From Torreya grandis (Eukaryota > Streptophyta > Pinopsida > Cupressales > Taxaceae), in contig JARHVA010001471.1 of the NCBI GenBank assembly GCA_037957365.1, forward strand, positions 3,168,501-3,232,500: a stretch of DNA of 64,000 bases, read 5' to 3'. Under the pieces are notes generated by a model, which was not told where the DNA came from, made no database searches, and saw only the letters and a program-made list of their open reading frames with translations. A program made the translations under genes and the position numbers. Shown here piece by piece: positions 12,700-23,886 of this stretch (positions within the stretch are counted from its first letter, which is position 1; each line of letters opens with the position of its first letter).

Positions 12700-13057
12700 A
12701 TATCTTTCTATTTATTAAAAAAAGGATGGTGAAAGCTATAGTATCTGGAGAGGGCTTGTAAAATGTTAATGACAACACCCCTCCATTTAATCTTAACCAA
12801 TTTACAGTTAAGTAAGTAACAAAGTTGGACCAGATTCTCGTAGTCATGAATGAAACCAAGGATCAAATTATAACCCTTGAATAGGAGGTCCATGGACATG
12901 AATATGAATTACACCAAGATGTACCTAAAGAAAATCTTACTGAGTAGGAAAATCCATAGGATGCGAGAGCACAAGTAGCTGTAGAGTTGGCTAGTGATAT
13001 GGAAAAGGTGAATCAACCTAATTTTGATGGAACTATTTTGGATGATGGGGTTGAAGC
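12700..13057 (+). pseudogene. gag N-terminal remnant of the large gypsy element
   Basis: A plus-strand frame with several stops begins near 12724 and reads through acidic, Gln- and Glu-rich sequence (for example HEYELHQDVPKENL and VELASDMEKV) up to the copia insertion at 13058. No capsid or zinc-knuckle motif is seen. The next sequence of this element after the copia copy (16707) is already at the gag-protease boundary, so most of gag is missing. The gag assignment is positional. Confidence 0.45.
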
Positions 13058-14188
13058 TGTTGGGATAAATAACCGAAAGCACACAATTGATTACCAAGCA
13101 ACTTAATATGCGAAAATTAACCAGAATACACAAGTAACTAGAATTCAGAAATAACACATGATATGAGAGACAATACACAACTTGTATTAAAACTCTTTCA
13201 GAAGGAAATACAACAAAGAAGGCTGCCATAGTTCTTCTTCCTTACACACCTCTAGGGCTCCCACACCTCTAGGGCATAAACAATAAATCTTCCCTCAAAG
13301 CTCTCTCTCTTAGGTCCCAACACACAACTCAAACACAGAGTTGGTGTTCACCTTACACCTGTGCTCCACGCACTCCACAAGTGCTCCACGCACTCCACAA
13401 GTACACAAACGTACTTCAAGTAGATCTCCCCTAAACCTGCAACAACCTGCAACTCAATCTGATCTTACTTATGGAAGGATCTTCCTTGCCTTCCTCTTTG
13501 CTCTCTGTCTGAGTACACACTGTACTCCAAGTAGATACCACCTGATTCTGCTCCCTGTTGTGTTGATGTCCTATCTAATCTTGCACACCTGCAAATCAAT
13601 CTAGTTCTGCACACTTGTGAACCTTGACCTTGCACACACATACACCTATAAATCAATGATCTTACTTACCATGTAGATCTCCTAAAGTAGCCATGCTCAC
13701 CTGATGACCAAGATCATACATACATGAAGAACCCTACTGATTCTCCAATCCAGCACCCACACTTGGTACTATGGCACTAGGAGGAACACACCATTGCTCT
13801 CCTCTCTCTGAAGGAGCTTATTTGCTCTCTTACTCACTAGCACAAGTTTACAATACAACCAATGAGTCTCTTAAATAGATCTCATGCAAACAATAATTAG
13901 ATCCGTAGCTCTTAGTCTAAAATTGGCTCTCAACATGCAAACACTTGGTTTGTTAGCTAACTGCCTGTAACATTCACAGTCTGAACCACACAGGTGATCG
14001 ACGTCAGTCTCTGTCTACCTGGGGGGTGTCGATGTCGACCGACTTCTGATCAATGTCGATTGCCTTCTTGTCAGATCCTGTCGACGTCGATTGGCCTGAC
14101 TGACATCGGTGTCTGTAACACTCATCAACCTTCCTAAAACCTCCTCCTCTATTTACATCAGTGAAGCTTTTAGCTTCACAACCTAACA
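13058..14188 (-). repeat. 3' LTR of the truncated copia element (1131 bp)
   Basis: In element sense it runs from TGTTAGG (14188) to TCCCAACA (13058). The part 13058-13611 is nearly identical to 16153-16706. The rest (13612-14188) has no partner because the other LTR is truncated. A cluster of CpG-containing GAYGTCGGY-like motifs lies at about 13998-14111. Confidence 0.8.
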
Positions 14189-14205
14189 ATCTCCCACTTG
14201 GAGAT
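14189..14205 (-). other. Polypurine tract region of the truncated copia element
   Basis: The minus strand reads ATCTCCAAGTGGGAGAT directly before the LTR start TGTTAGG. The purine run AAGTGGGAGA primes plus-strand DNA synthesis in such elements. Confidence 0.6.
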
Positions 14206-14890
14206 AAACAGCTGCACTATACCTGTACCTATACCCTGTCTAATCTGTTTCCTGGCTTGTATCCCTCTTCAAGCTCAATCTTGAAGACAACCCACCACAC
14301 AACCTGTGGTGCACCTCCTGTCATTCGAGTACCCTACCACATCCGAACCTACAAACCCATGTAGTGAAGTCTTGACCCTAAATAGAATGAATCCCTGTTG
14401 CTGGTCCCTCTCAAATACCTGAGAACCCACTTCCCCGAATTGGCTCCTAACTCTCTGACAACACCCACTACTTGGGCAAACTTAGGTCTATACCAGACCT
14501 CATGTGATTTCAAACACTAAACTATCCAGCCCTTAGTGTGCTCCGGTTCTGCATCCTAAACTTTGCCAACACCTGATTCACACCAGCTCCCACTGGAGAC
14601 AAAATCAATCTGTGATCTCCATGTCTCCCATGCCAAAGAATTTCGCCACTCCAAATTCTTCATAGCAAACCACTAAACTAATCTTACCCTTAGCTCAGCA
14701 AAACCCTGTATGTACAAACCTACTAGCAAACATACCATCCACATACAGTAACAGGATAATGTCATGACCATCATCCCCCTGGTAAGACAAACCACAGTAG
14801 TTACCCTGACATTGACTAAAGTCATGCTTTGTCATCCGCCTGTCAAAACTTGTACCACTATCCTCCAGCTTCCTCAAGACCATATGACCT
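14206..14890 (-). pseudogene. copia RT C-terminal and RNase H remnant
   Basis: Minus-strand frame 14883-14695 reads through KHDFSQCQGNYCGL to IILLLYVDGMF, the copia RT box with Asp-Gly where Asp-Asp is expected, so the catalytic pair is broken. Further left, about 14480-14206, out-of-frame pieces match the RT-RNase H connection and RNase H of copia: KWVLRYLRGTSN, then LHYMGL and CGAPQVVWWV-like segments. Frameshifts and stops separate these pieces. This domain would copy element RNA into DNA and degrade the template. Confidence 0.65.
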
Positions 14891-15169
14891 GGTCTTCCGT
14901 CTCACGTGTCCGTTCACTCTATTGTTCAACTAAGGTATCCATTCGTCTCTATGATTTCATACCCACTGACAACCCTACCAAATATCCACTTGGTTTTGCA
15001 TCATATTCCTGCCACGCTCCCACTGTTTCTTGGATCCTTCCTGCTCTACAGTCAGCAATTAGTATAAAGAAGAGGAACAATGAATTTGAGGCTTACTTAC
15101 CACCTTCAGTCCTCCATATGGGCGTTTGAGACTCCTTGACAGCTTGCTATCCACCCAAAATCTGTTACA

Positions 15170-15345
15170 GTGACTGACATCGATCACCACACAGTCTGCA
15201 TCCAACCGATGTCGGTTCCATGCGCCTGTCCTGACTACCAATCCTGCCGACGTCGGTGTCTCCTATTGTCAATGTTGGTCCTCCTGACTGATGTCGGTCT
15301 TACCTACTATCGATGTCAGTTTTCCTGTTGATGCTGGTACCTGTG
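15170..15345. repeat. Cluster of CpG-containing GAYGTCGGT-like motifs
   Basis: At least seven short related motifs occur at irregular 20-40-base spacing, for example CCGATGTCGG (about 15208), CCGACGTCGG (about 15247), CTGATGTCGG (about 15289) and ATCGATGTCAG (about 15309). Similar motifs recur in the element LTR at about 13998-14111. The stretch interrupts the pol remnant and has no coding explanation that I can see. Confidence 0.6.
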
Positions 15346-16062
15346 TTCGCCTGTGAGTGATGACTTTTTCCTTGTGAGCTCCTTTGAATCAAAACCCATG
15401 TCCAAACTGCCCTGCTCAGAAGTATCTAGCCCCATCCACTGGTCTCTGTCTGCCATCTCCTCCATAAACACCAAGGCTTTCCAGTTATTAAGCTTGTCAA
15501 ATATATCTATCTTCCGCTTAAGAACATGCATCTCCTTCTTGCTCATGTGACCAAGCCTACAAAGCCACGTCTCCGCAACAGAAGAAAAATCAGTAATATA
15601 AATAAGTAGATAAAGAGTACCTATTTTCTTACCACCAGCTAATTCAAGTGCATCCACTGTGAGAGTTCTTATGCATCTCTCATCACCCAACTTTTCTAAA
15701 TAAATTAGCGACATCTCCAAACTTGGGACCTGCATGACCTCCTTCAACACCCATGTGTTGGCCGCCTGCAATTTCAGCTTCACTTCCCCTTTGCCAATTC
15801 TTTGGCAAGGCTCACCAGCTCCTCTCCTTGGGGCTGCATGGAAAGAGGCAACAAAATCTATTATCCATGATTCAACTTTATCCAAGAAACCTCCCAGAGC
15901 ATCCTATGCAACAACACCTGCAACATCTGCATCTTCAGTTCCTTCATGCTGATCTGCTACCAACCAATAATATTCTTTTACCTGCTCTTTCTTTCCATAG
16001 GACCATAAGTGACTATCTATGCTTTTCAACTCCTCCATTCTTAGCTTACTTTCATCTGCCAT
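15316..16062 (-). pseudogene. copia gag start fused by deletion to protease and pre-integrase
   Basis: Translation starts at the ATG at 16060-16062, 77 bases inside the primer-binding site, with MADESKLRMEEL, a typical copia gag opening. After about 45 residues the frame is already at the protease boundary: SWIIDFVASFHA, where relatives have Asp-Ser-Gly, so the catalytic motif is lost. The gag pre-integrase domain follows with VKLKLQAANTWVLKEV, VPSLEMSLIYLEKLGDE and LCRLGHMSKKEMHVLK. Only one stop (15904-15906 region) interrupts the first 240 residues, so the capsid and zinc-knuckle region appears to have been removed by an almost frame-preserving deletion. Integrase is absent beyond about residue 230. 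Confidence 0.75.
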
Positions 16063-16138
16063 TGCTCTACTCCCACTCAATCAGAAACCCCTGAGAGTGA
16101 CCTGTAACCAAACACAAAACCTGCTCCCTGAAACCTTA

Positions 16139-16150
16139 GCTCTAATACCA
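16139..16150 (-). other. Primer-binding site of the truncated copia element
   Basis: The minus strand reads TGGTATTAGAGC, one mismatch to the complement of initiator methionine tRNA, two bases from the LTR edge at 16153. This fixes the element as minus-strand. Confidence 0.85.
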
Positions 16151-16152
16151 CG

Positions 16153-16706
16153 TGTTGGGATAAATAACCAGAAGCACACAATTGATTACCAAGCAAATTA
16201 ATATGCAAAAATTAACTAGAATACACAAGTAACTAGAATTCAAAAATAACACATGATATGAGAGACAATACACAACTTGTATTAAAACTCTTTCAGAAGG
16301 AAATATAATAAAGAAGGCTGCCACAGTGCTTCTTCCTTACACACCTCTAGGGCTCCCACACCTCTAGGGCATAAACAGTAAATCTTCCCTCAAAGCTCTC
16401 TCTCTTAGGTCCCAACACACAACTCAAACACAGAGTTGGTGTTCACCTTACACCTGTGCTCCACACACTCCACAAGTGCTCCATGCACTCCACAAGTACA
16501 CAAACGTACTTCAAGTAAACCTCCCCTGAACCTGCAACAACCTATAACTCAATCTGATCTTACTTATGGAAGGATCTTCCTTGCCTTCCTCTTTGCTCTC
16601 TATCTGAGTACACACTATACTCCAAGTAGATCCCACCTGATTCTGCTCCCTGTTGTGTTGCTATCTTATCTGATCTTGCACACCTGCAAATCAATCTGGT
16701 TTTGCA
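16153..16706 (-). repeat. 5' LTR of the truncated copia element (554 bp remaining)
   Basis: Nearly identical to 13058-13611. The outer 577 bases, which would hold the U3 promoter in element sense, are missing; sequence switches at 16706/16707 to the host gypsy element just upstream of its protease. Confidence 0.85.
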
Positions 16707-17123
16707 GTTAATGATCAAAAAGTCAAATTCCAAGCTTCACCCATAGAACTATCAGGTATTTTGTTTAAACATTCACTTTCTATTTTAATAAATACAAGGG
16801 ATATAAAATATTTTATAGCTCATAAAATTTTAAATAAGTTATTTAAAAGATATGGAGTAATGGCAAATGCATGGTTAGTACAATATGGGAATGATTCAAA
16901 AGTTATGGTTGATAAGTATTTAGTTAAAGTTGAGATTAGGTTTCCCAAATTCAAAATAGTAGTGGGTATATATGTAGTACCACTAGAGTCATATGATGTG
17001 ATTCTAGGATTCAATTGGCTTATAAAACATAAGGCTAAGGTTGACTACTTCCTGAAGAAGGTTGAGTGTCTTGATGATTTTGGAAATCAAATGCAAATTC
17101 AAAGTGAGAAGAGAGAGAGTTGA
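16707..17123 (+). pseudogene. Protease of the large gypsy element
   Basis: The plus-strand frame to the stop at 17121-17123 is a Ty3/gypsy aspartic protease. It reads LSILINTRDIKYFIAHKI where relatives have the Asp-Ser/Thr-Gly active site, so both Asp and Gly are replaced. It then has the conserved C-terminal half (LVQYGNDSKVMVDKY, VGIYVVPLESYDVILGF, WLIKHKAKVDY, VECLDDFGN). The enzyme would cut the gag-pol polyprotein in particles. The left limit is the copia junction at 16706. Confidence 0.8.
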
Positions 17124-17189
17124 GGCTTAGGTATATTTTTACTCTGTAACTCAAGAAGGCTCAAGGAAAAGGATGTCAAACATTTATCA

Positions 17190-18600
17190 TCAAGATAAAT
17201 GAAATTAAGAAATTAAAGGAACCATACCTCAAAGATGATCCATTCCTTAGGAATTTTCATGATGTGTTTCCAGAGAAATTACCAGGATTACCTCTTAGAC
17301 AAGAGTTTGATTTCTCTATCAATATCATACTTAGATCAAAACCATAGTCTAAGACACCATACAAGATGACAACCACTGAGTTGGTTAAATTTAAAGCTCA
17401 AATCCAAAAATTATTGTCAAATGGGTTGATTAGGCCAAGTATGTCACCATAAGGTGCACCAGTTATCTTTGTCAAGAAGAAAGATGGCAATCTTCAACTT
17501 TGCATATACTATAGAATTTTGAATAAGGCAAATATCAAAAATAGGTATCCACTACCTTTTATAGATGATTTTTTTGATTAAATACAAGGAGAAATGATAT
17601 TTTCTAAGATTTATATTAGAGTAGGATACAATCAATTGAGAATAAGGGATGAGGATATTCCAATGACAACATTTAGAACTCATTTTGGGCACTATGAGTT
17701 CACAACATTATCATTTGGGTTGACAAATGCTCTGGTAGCATTCATGAATCTCATGAATAGTGCATTCAAAGATTAGCTAGATAATTTTTTTCTTGTCTTT
17801 ATTGATGACATTCTTATATACTCCAAGAATGAAGAGGAGAATTTTCAACATCTGGAACTAGTTTTGCAACGATTGTGAAAGCACAAGATATATGGTAAGT
17901 TGTCTAAGTGCACATTTTCCTAGGAGAGAATACAATATTTGGGACATATTATTTATGTAGATAGTATTTTAGTAGATCTTGTAAATATAAGAGACATTAT
18001 GGAGTAGACAACACCAAATAATGTGTATGAGGTAAGGAGTTTCATGGGATTAACAAGCTATTATAGGAAGTTCATTCCAAAATTTTCTAAGATAGCTAAT
18101 TTGATTACCTCTCTATAATGGAAGAACCAAAGTTTTATCTGGTCAGACAAGTGTGAAGTATCTTTTCAATAATTGAAAAAGAGGCTTACTTTGGCACCAA
18201 TGTTAAGAGTACCTGATCTCAGTGGTCAATTTTTAGTGATCACATATGCATCTTGGGATGGATTAGGAGGAGTCCTTATGCAAGATGGAACAATGGTAAC
18301 TTATGAATCAATGATGTTGAAGCCTTATGAGGTGAATTATGCCCATCATGACCTATAACTTGTATAAATTTTATATTCTTTGCAAGTTTAGAGGCATTAA
18401 TCTATTGGGAAAACCATTTGATCTCAAGACTGATAACTTGGGACAAAACTACATCTTCACCCAACTGAATCTAAATGCTCATCAGAGATGTTGGCCAGAG
18501 TCCTTATCTAATTTTGATTTTAATATAAATCAAATAAAAGGCAAGGAAAATTGAGCAACTGATGCCTTAAGTCATATAAGGTACATATCAGTCATAGCTA
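17190..18600 (+). pseudogene. Reverse transcriptase and RNase H of the large gypsy element
   Basis: Domains in order: an N-terminal VFPEKLPGLP linker (about 17266), GLIRPSMSP and VIFVKKKDG (about 17425-17490), [10 protein letters not shown] (about 17540), [13 protein letters not shown] (about 17600; the catalytic Asp of the usual KIDL is Tyr), [12 protein letters not shown] and [12 protein letters not shown] (about 17670-17750), [11 protein letters not shown] (about 17800; Asp-Asp intact), then the connection YLGHII and FMGLTSYYRKFIP. RNase H follows from about 18205 with FLVITYASWDGLGGVLMQ (first Asp is Tyr) and KGKEN near 18540. At least ten in-frame stops are present, many where Gln or Arg codons are expected. 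RT would make element cDNA. Confidence 0.9.
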
Positions 18601-18639
18601 CTATTAGGAGTACTTTCAGGGATTGAGTGATCAAATTCT

Positions 18640-19087
18640 TGTCATGAGATGAATTCTACAATCAAGTTAGGAAAGTATTATCTAAGAATGCTCATAATCC
18701 TAGGTATAAATGATTTAGATTAGAGAGTGATGGTATTTTATGTTATAATGGAAGGATGCATGTGCCAAATCAAGAGAATTTGAGGAGCACAATGCTAAAA
18801 GAATTGCATAATGCCCCATATTTAGGACATTTAGGAGTAACCAAGCTTGTGGCAGAGCTTAGACCACATTATTTTTAGAAGGGAATCAAGAAAGATGTAG
18901 TAGACCTTATGTCACATTGTCTAGAATATCAATGATTGGAAGATGAATATGTGCATCTAAATGGATTTTTATATTCACATAACATACCAAAATAGAAGTG
19001 GTAGGTGATTAATATGGACTTTGTCCAAGGTTTACCATTGTCTTGAAATAGGCATGACATGATCTTGGTTATAGTTGACAAAATAAT
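18640..19087 (+). pseudogene. Integrase, N-terminal part, of the large gypsy element
   Basis: The zinc-binding region reads LKELHNAPYLGHLGVTK and then SHCLEYQ, where the second Cys of the HHCC motif is Tyr. The catalytic core begins with VINMDFVQGLPLS (first catalytic Asp present, about 19013) and continues RHDMILVIVDK to 19082. The frame is then cut by the insertion starting at 19088 and resumes at 30583. Integrase inserts the cDNA into chromosomes. Confidence 0.85.
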
Positions 19088-22000
19088 TGTTGTCACTTGA
19101 ACTTGCACCCAATGAGGAGATGAGACAAGCTTCTCTTCATTAAAGTGAGATAATGGAGCCACCTCAGGGCTATGGGTATCCCTATTAGGAGGTGGATCTC
19201 TAGATTAGGGGCTAACTCCCCTTGATACATCACTAAGGCTCATATCCTACTACTAACACTTAGAGATGAAAAGGGATAGGGATAACATGAAAGTAAACCT
19301 AGTCTATATGAGGTGATACACTAAAATATTTGCTCTACTCATACCCTTATCATGCAATTGAAACTAAGGACAAGTTGCACATACACCTCATCTAAATGTC
19401 AATCTTCCCTCTCACATCAATGCTTCAACATGGGGTCTTGGAGATAACATAGGCTAGGAAGAACTAGACAATATGAATTCTAAGACACTCTATTGAGTAG
19501 CCTACTCACTACACCTAAAATCCACTTTGACACTTCTTGCTGACTTGTAAGAGAGAGATCACAAACACATAAGGTACTAAGGAGAGTAATATGTGAAGGT
19601 AAATGAAACTTACACTTACACAAGACCAACAACCATCAAGTACACTTAGTGAAATATTAGAATGAGGTAAAACACTTTTATTTATTTATTCAAGGCAAAA
19701 AGATTTTAGGGCTTCACCATACCTAGGAAGAGAGATTTCTACAATAGCCAAAAAGGCTGAATTTATAAAAGAAATGGGAAGAGAGAAAAGGGGAGTCCAA
19801 TAGTTACTTAGACATGTTCCAACAATGTGAAGATTAGTTACAAATGCATGAGAGAGAGAGAGGGATGGAGTGAGACATACATCAAAAGGAGCTAACAGTG
19901 TCATTTAAAATCATTTAGGACCTAAAAAATGGTTAAGAAACTCCTTTCCATGCACATAAAATTGCCTCTCATGATTGGCCTTCCAAAACTACCCTATAAC
20001 TATAAATGACTAAGTTTTATGATGAATATAAAAATGAGGGGTTACTAAAAATCCCTCATATGCATTGGACTGAGATCTGACCATTAATATCATTCTGGCC
20101 ATGCACAATCATCAAGATAGTCCCATAATGAGCTCTCTCCATGTACCCTTCACACTTGGAACCTAAAAACTCTTCACCTCTACAATCTAATCCATAAAAT
20201 AATAGGGATGACACATGTAAGGAATGCTTATACCATGAATTTCAAGAAAATGGCCTTAAAAGGCATCTCGAATGGATTTCACTCTCTTTCACCAAGTGAT
20301 CACTATTTGCCCACTAGACTAGCTGAAGTGAGAAGCCTAGTAGAGATAATTAGGACAATTTTTGAGCTTTTTAAATGAATGGGGAGTTGATTCAAGCCCC
20401 AATATATCCTCTCAAGTGATTATAATATTTTGATCATCTTCAAAACCTAAAAAACATAAGAAATTGTCAAATAAACTAGTCCATTACTCCATCTGTATGG
20501 ATTATATACAATATGAATCCATTGATCTAATATTCATGGAGTTACCAACAACTTTCCTTCAAGTCCTAGGGTCAAATTATTCCATCTGGGTACATTTTGA
20601 ACCTCATCTCTCTAATCAGGTCCCAAAACAAGGGTTATGAAGGGTTTTAAGTCCATTAGCCCTTTAAGGATTGTTCATAAACCTATGACATTGGATTTAT
20701 GAACCAACACCCAAAAGTGTATGTTTAGGACCCCCTTCAACCTCCTGTAACATCTTGGAATCCCATGCAAAGCTTCCAGGTAGGTATGAACATTTAAAGT
20801 GACCTTCTCAATTACACCCCTTCTCTTTGCATACTTTGTCATGACATTGGGTCAAAGAATGATAAATTTGGGGTTCATTTTTCATTTTAATAGATATAAA
20901 AGGTAAAATTATTCCTCATGGGTCTGTCCTAGTCCATTTCATCCACTTTCTAGCACTCCAAATGGTTTTGATCTCTCTTGTGCGTTTTGTGAGGCTTATG
21001 AAAGTAATGAAGCTCTGCTAATGGAGTCCATAGTTATAATAATGGAGTCCTTATTTATTCTATAGGAGTATATATCTAGACTAATGGAGTTAGTTTTTTT
21101 GTATGAGTCTGAAGTTGGACTGATGGAGTCTGTAGTTTTTTTGATGGCTTCAACATCTCTATGTAACCCTTCTTGGTTAGAGCATCTTGCTTGCTTTAAA
21201 AGCTTATAGCAAGGTGTTTTAGCTTATGTTAGGTATCTTATAGATTATAAAATCATCACTTGTGCTTGAATAACCTATGGTCCATCCATCTCACCACTTT
21301 TCCTTCAAATTGTCTCCTCATGCATGATAAAATTGACCCTACGTTGAGATAAAATAGAGAGGGTCTACACCATTAGAATTGATAGAAAAACCATTGGATC
21401 ATCTTCTTGGACTCCTAAGAGTATTATTTATCAAATTTGAGCTTCTAAATCCTCCATTTTGGCCTCTAACTCTTCAAATTCCCAAGGCAGACTTATGAGT
21501 AGGTAGCCTGTGAGGGTAAGTAGGGTATAGGTTGGGTTTGGAGATTTTGGGGGGTTGAATTTGAGATTAGTTAGGACATGTCAGGATACTACATGAATCC
21601 CATGATGCATTCAAACTATCCCTAGCTATTTACCCCTCAACCACCTTCTTATGCCTTTGGAGTCATGGATTAAGTCTTTGACTGACTGTGTTTATGCATT
21701 TTGGACTGCCTGTAGGTGATATTGGGGAAATTTGAGGATTGTTTGAGATGTTTTGACTTCATATTAAGGTTTTAGGGTAAAAAAATATCCTACCCCCTTT
21801 GGAAACCTATAAAAATTCCAAAAAACCTAACCCCCAACTCATTATCATATAACCCTGTTGTGGATGGCCTCTCTCAGGCCTGTGTACAGACATGGGAGGG
21901 CACATTAGTGATCAAAACCCAAAATACACCATTTCTCTTATCATTTCAACTCAAGATTACCATTTAGATAATTTAAGATTTATATCCCTTGATGGCATAG

Positions 22001-23619
22001 CTTAGGATCACAAATGGAAGAGCAAAATCACTTTTTCATCCATACCTTGTAGGTGTTCACTGCCTCTTTTTAGTGGGTTTTTAGCATCTTTGAGACCTTG
22101 AAACTCCATCTTCCACTTATCTTTCACTTCTCAAAATTGGCATAGTTATTTTAGGTAGATATGGCTACAATATTTTCCAAGATGAATATATATATCACCT
22201 TGAAAGTGCATTTAATGAGGCCCTCAAAAACCTCTCAGGCTACTATTTGCAACTTTCAGGGACTGTGAGCCCAATACAGTAAACTCATCCTCTTGAAGGG
22301 AAACTCCAACTTGCATAGCATTTTCACCTTCATGTCATGAAATATAAAACCCTTTTAGTATGACAAAGCCTCAAACTAAATTTAACCATGCTTTTACTCT
22401 TCACACCTCCGTACAAACCTCCTAGGCTCAAGTAAGGTGACTTTGAACTAACTAGATAGTGAACAAGGAAATTAGGCCATTTACTTTGAAGGAGTATGAA
22501 AATTTGATCCCTCACAAGGTGATTCAATGGAATAAATTTGAAAACATGAGTTCAAGCATACTACATCACCATGGATCCCCTTCCACATTGGGAAAACCCA
22601 GATTACACACCTAAAGTAGCCAACTTGAGAAATAAGCAAACTTGTAAACCTCCTTCAAGGGAAATGAGAGAGAAAGTGTTGGATGATGAGAACACCATGG
22701 AGAGGGTATATTTCAACCTAGAAACACTATAAACTCACATAGCTCAATGGATTCCTAAAAATAAGAAACAAATGCACAACCATACCCCTCTTCAATGCAA
22801 TTTCATAAAAGGCTGCCTAGAGTGTTAACATTTCTTCATAAAGGAGAAGGAACCAATCTGAGACTTATTACCATAAAAGTGAATTATACTAAGATCATTA
22901 TCCACCTATAGAATCATTCTTCTTGACTCCACCTATACAGATCATAGTGAGTATTTGAACTTGCCCTTCGTTAGCTTGCTAATGGAAAAAGAAGAGAAAT
23001 GAGTTGAAAATGAATTTTTTTACAAAATATATGCAATAAAAACATGGATATGACCTATGGGAAGGTGAAGAGGTATATAACTAATGTTTCCACTTGCAAG
23101 TGAGATGTTCCATTTCGTACAAGTGTCCAAAAGTCCCTAAAAACAAGGGGAAACTACCCTTTTCTAAGTATAACTAATTATTGGCCCATCATATGCTTGA
23201 TTCTGACATTCTATAACCTCTCCCACATCAAAAATAGCATGATTACAAGTTTATCTCTTGATCCATCTGTACAAGTCCTCTTTTTTAGCTAAAAGGTGGT
23301 CCCACAAGGCATTTTTGACATATTGAACATGATAAGAGCAATTAAATGACTTAAAAAGATCCTAATATCATAATAAAAACCTTATTAGGACTAAAAAAAC
23401 ATAATTCATGCCTTTGACTAGGTTTGACCCCTATTTGACTAGGGTTGACTTTCATGGACTTGACTAGTAAAAGGGGCTAGACTTGAACCAAGGTTAGGCT
23501 AGGGATAAGTAAACATATAGATCAATAATGAAACCCCTATATGACATGAATAAACTTATATAAAGTTTATAAATGTATGAGTTGACTCAAATTTTATCAA
23601 AGGTCAAATTTGGTCAACA
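19088..23619 (+). repeat. 5' LTR of the LARD-like element (4532 bp)
   Basis: It begins TGTTGTCACTTGAAC and ends TTTGGTCAACA, giving matching TGTTG...CAACA termini. It aligns over its full length with 26054-30577. No coding content is seen on either strand. A degenerate short tandem array built on TGGAGTC-containing units lies at about 21010-21150, and a GAGAGAGAG run is near 19853. Confidence 0.9.
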
Positions 23620-23623
23620 CTTT

Positions 23624-23641
23624 TGGCAACTCCTAGGGGTA
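23624..23641 (+). other. Candidate primer-binding site of the LARD-like element
   Basis: TGGCAACTCCTAGGGGTA begins four bases after the left LTR. It resembles the TGGCGACTCC...GGGG motif that I recall inside 5' LTRs of Tat/Ogre-type gypsy elements, which use an arginine tRNA. The polypurine tract expected before the right LTR is not obvious, so orientation is probable but not certain. Confidence 0.5.
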
Positions 23642-23886
23642 ACATGCTTGCCTATGTTATAAACTAGTGGCCTTATCCTATCCATTGGGAAAGGGAGTCA
23701 GAACACACTTAGAAACATTAGGAATATACCTAGGAAAGACTAATAAGACAATAATATTACCTTAAAACACATAAAAGGAAAGAACAAGCATGCATAAAGA
23801 CCAAAATAAACACACCACTTGTGCTTCTAAGCACTTAGGGAAACAAGACACAACTAAAATCAAATAAATATTTACATTTATCCTAA

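Larger units (their letters stand above)
13058..16706 (-). mobile_element. Minus-strand Ty1/copia element, internally deleted, one LTR truncated
   Basis: It has a left LTR 13058-14188 (3' LTR in element sense), a right LTR 16153-16706 (5' LTR), a polypurine tract, a primer-binding site and copia gag-pol pieces on the minus strand. The internal domain is under 2 kb, less than half of what an autonomous copia element needs; integrase and most of gag and RT are gone. Over the first ~190 bases the two LTRs differ at about ten positions, and CpG sites survive, so this is among the youngest insertions. The right LTR stops at 16706, 577 bp short of its partner. No target duplication is found, fitting a deletion at the right edge that also removed host-element gag. 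Confidence 0.85.

Noticed and set aside
15353..16094. Plus-strand frames over the copia protease/pre-integrase
   Set aside because: Shadows of the minus-strand copia pol, which has clear family motifs.
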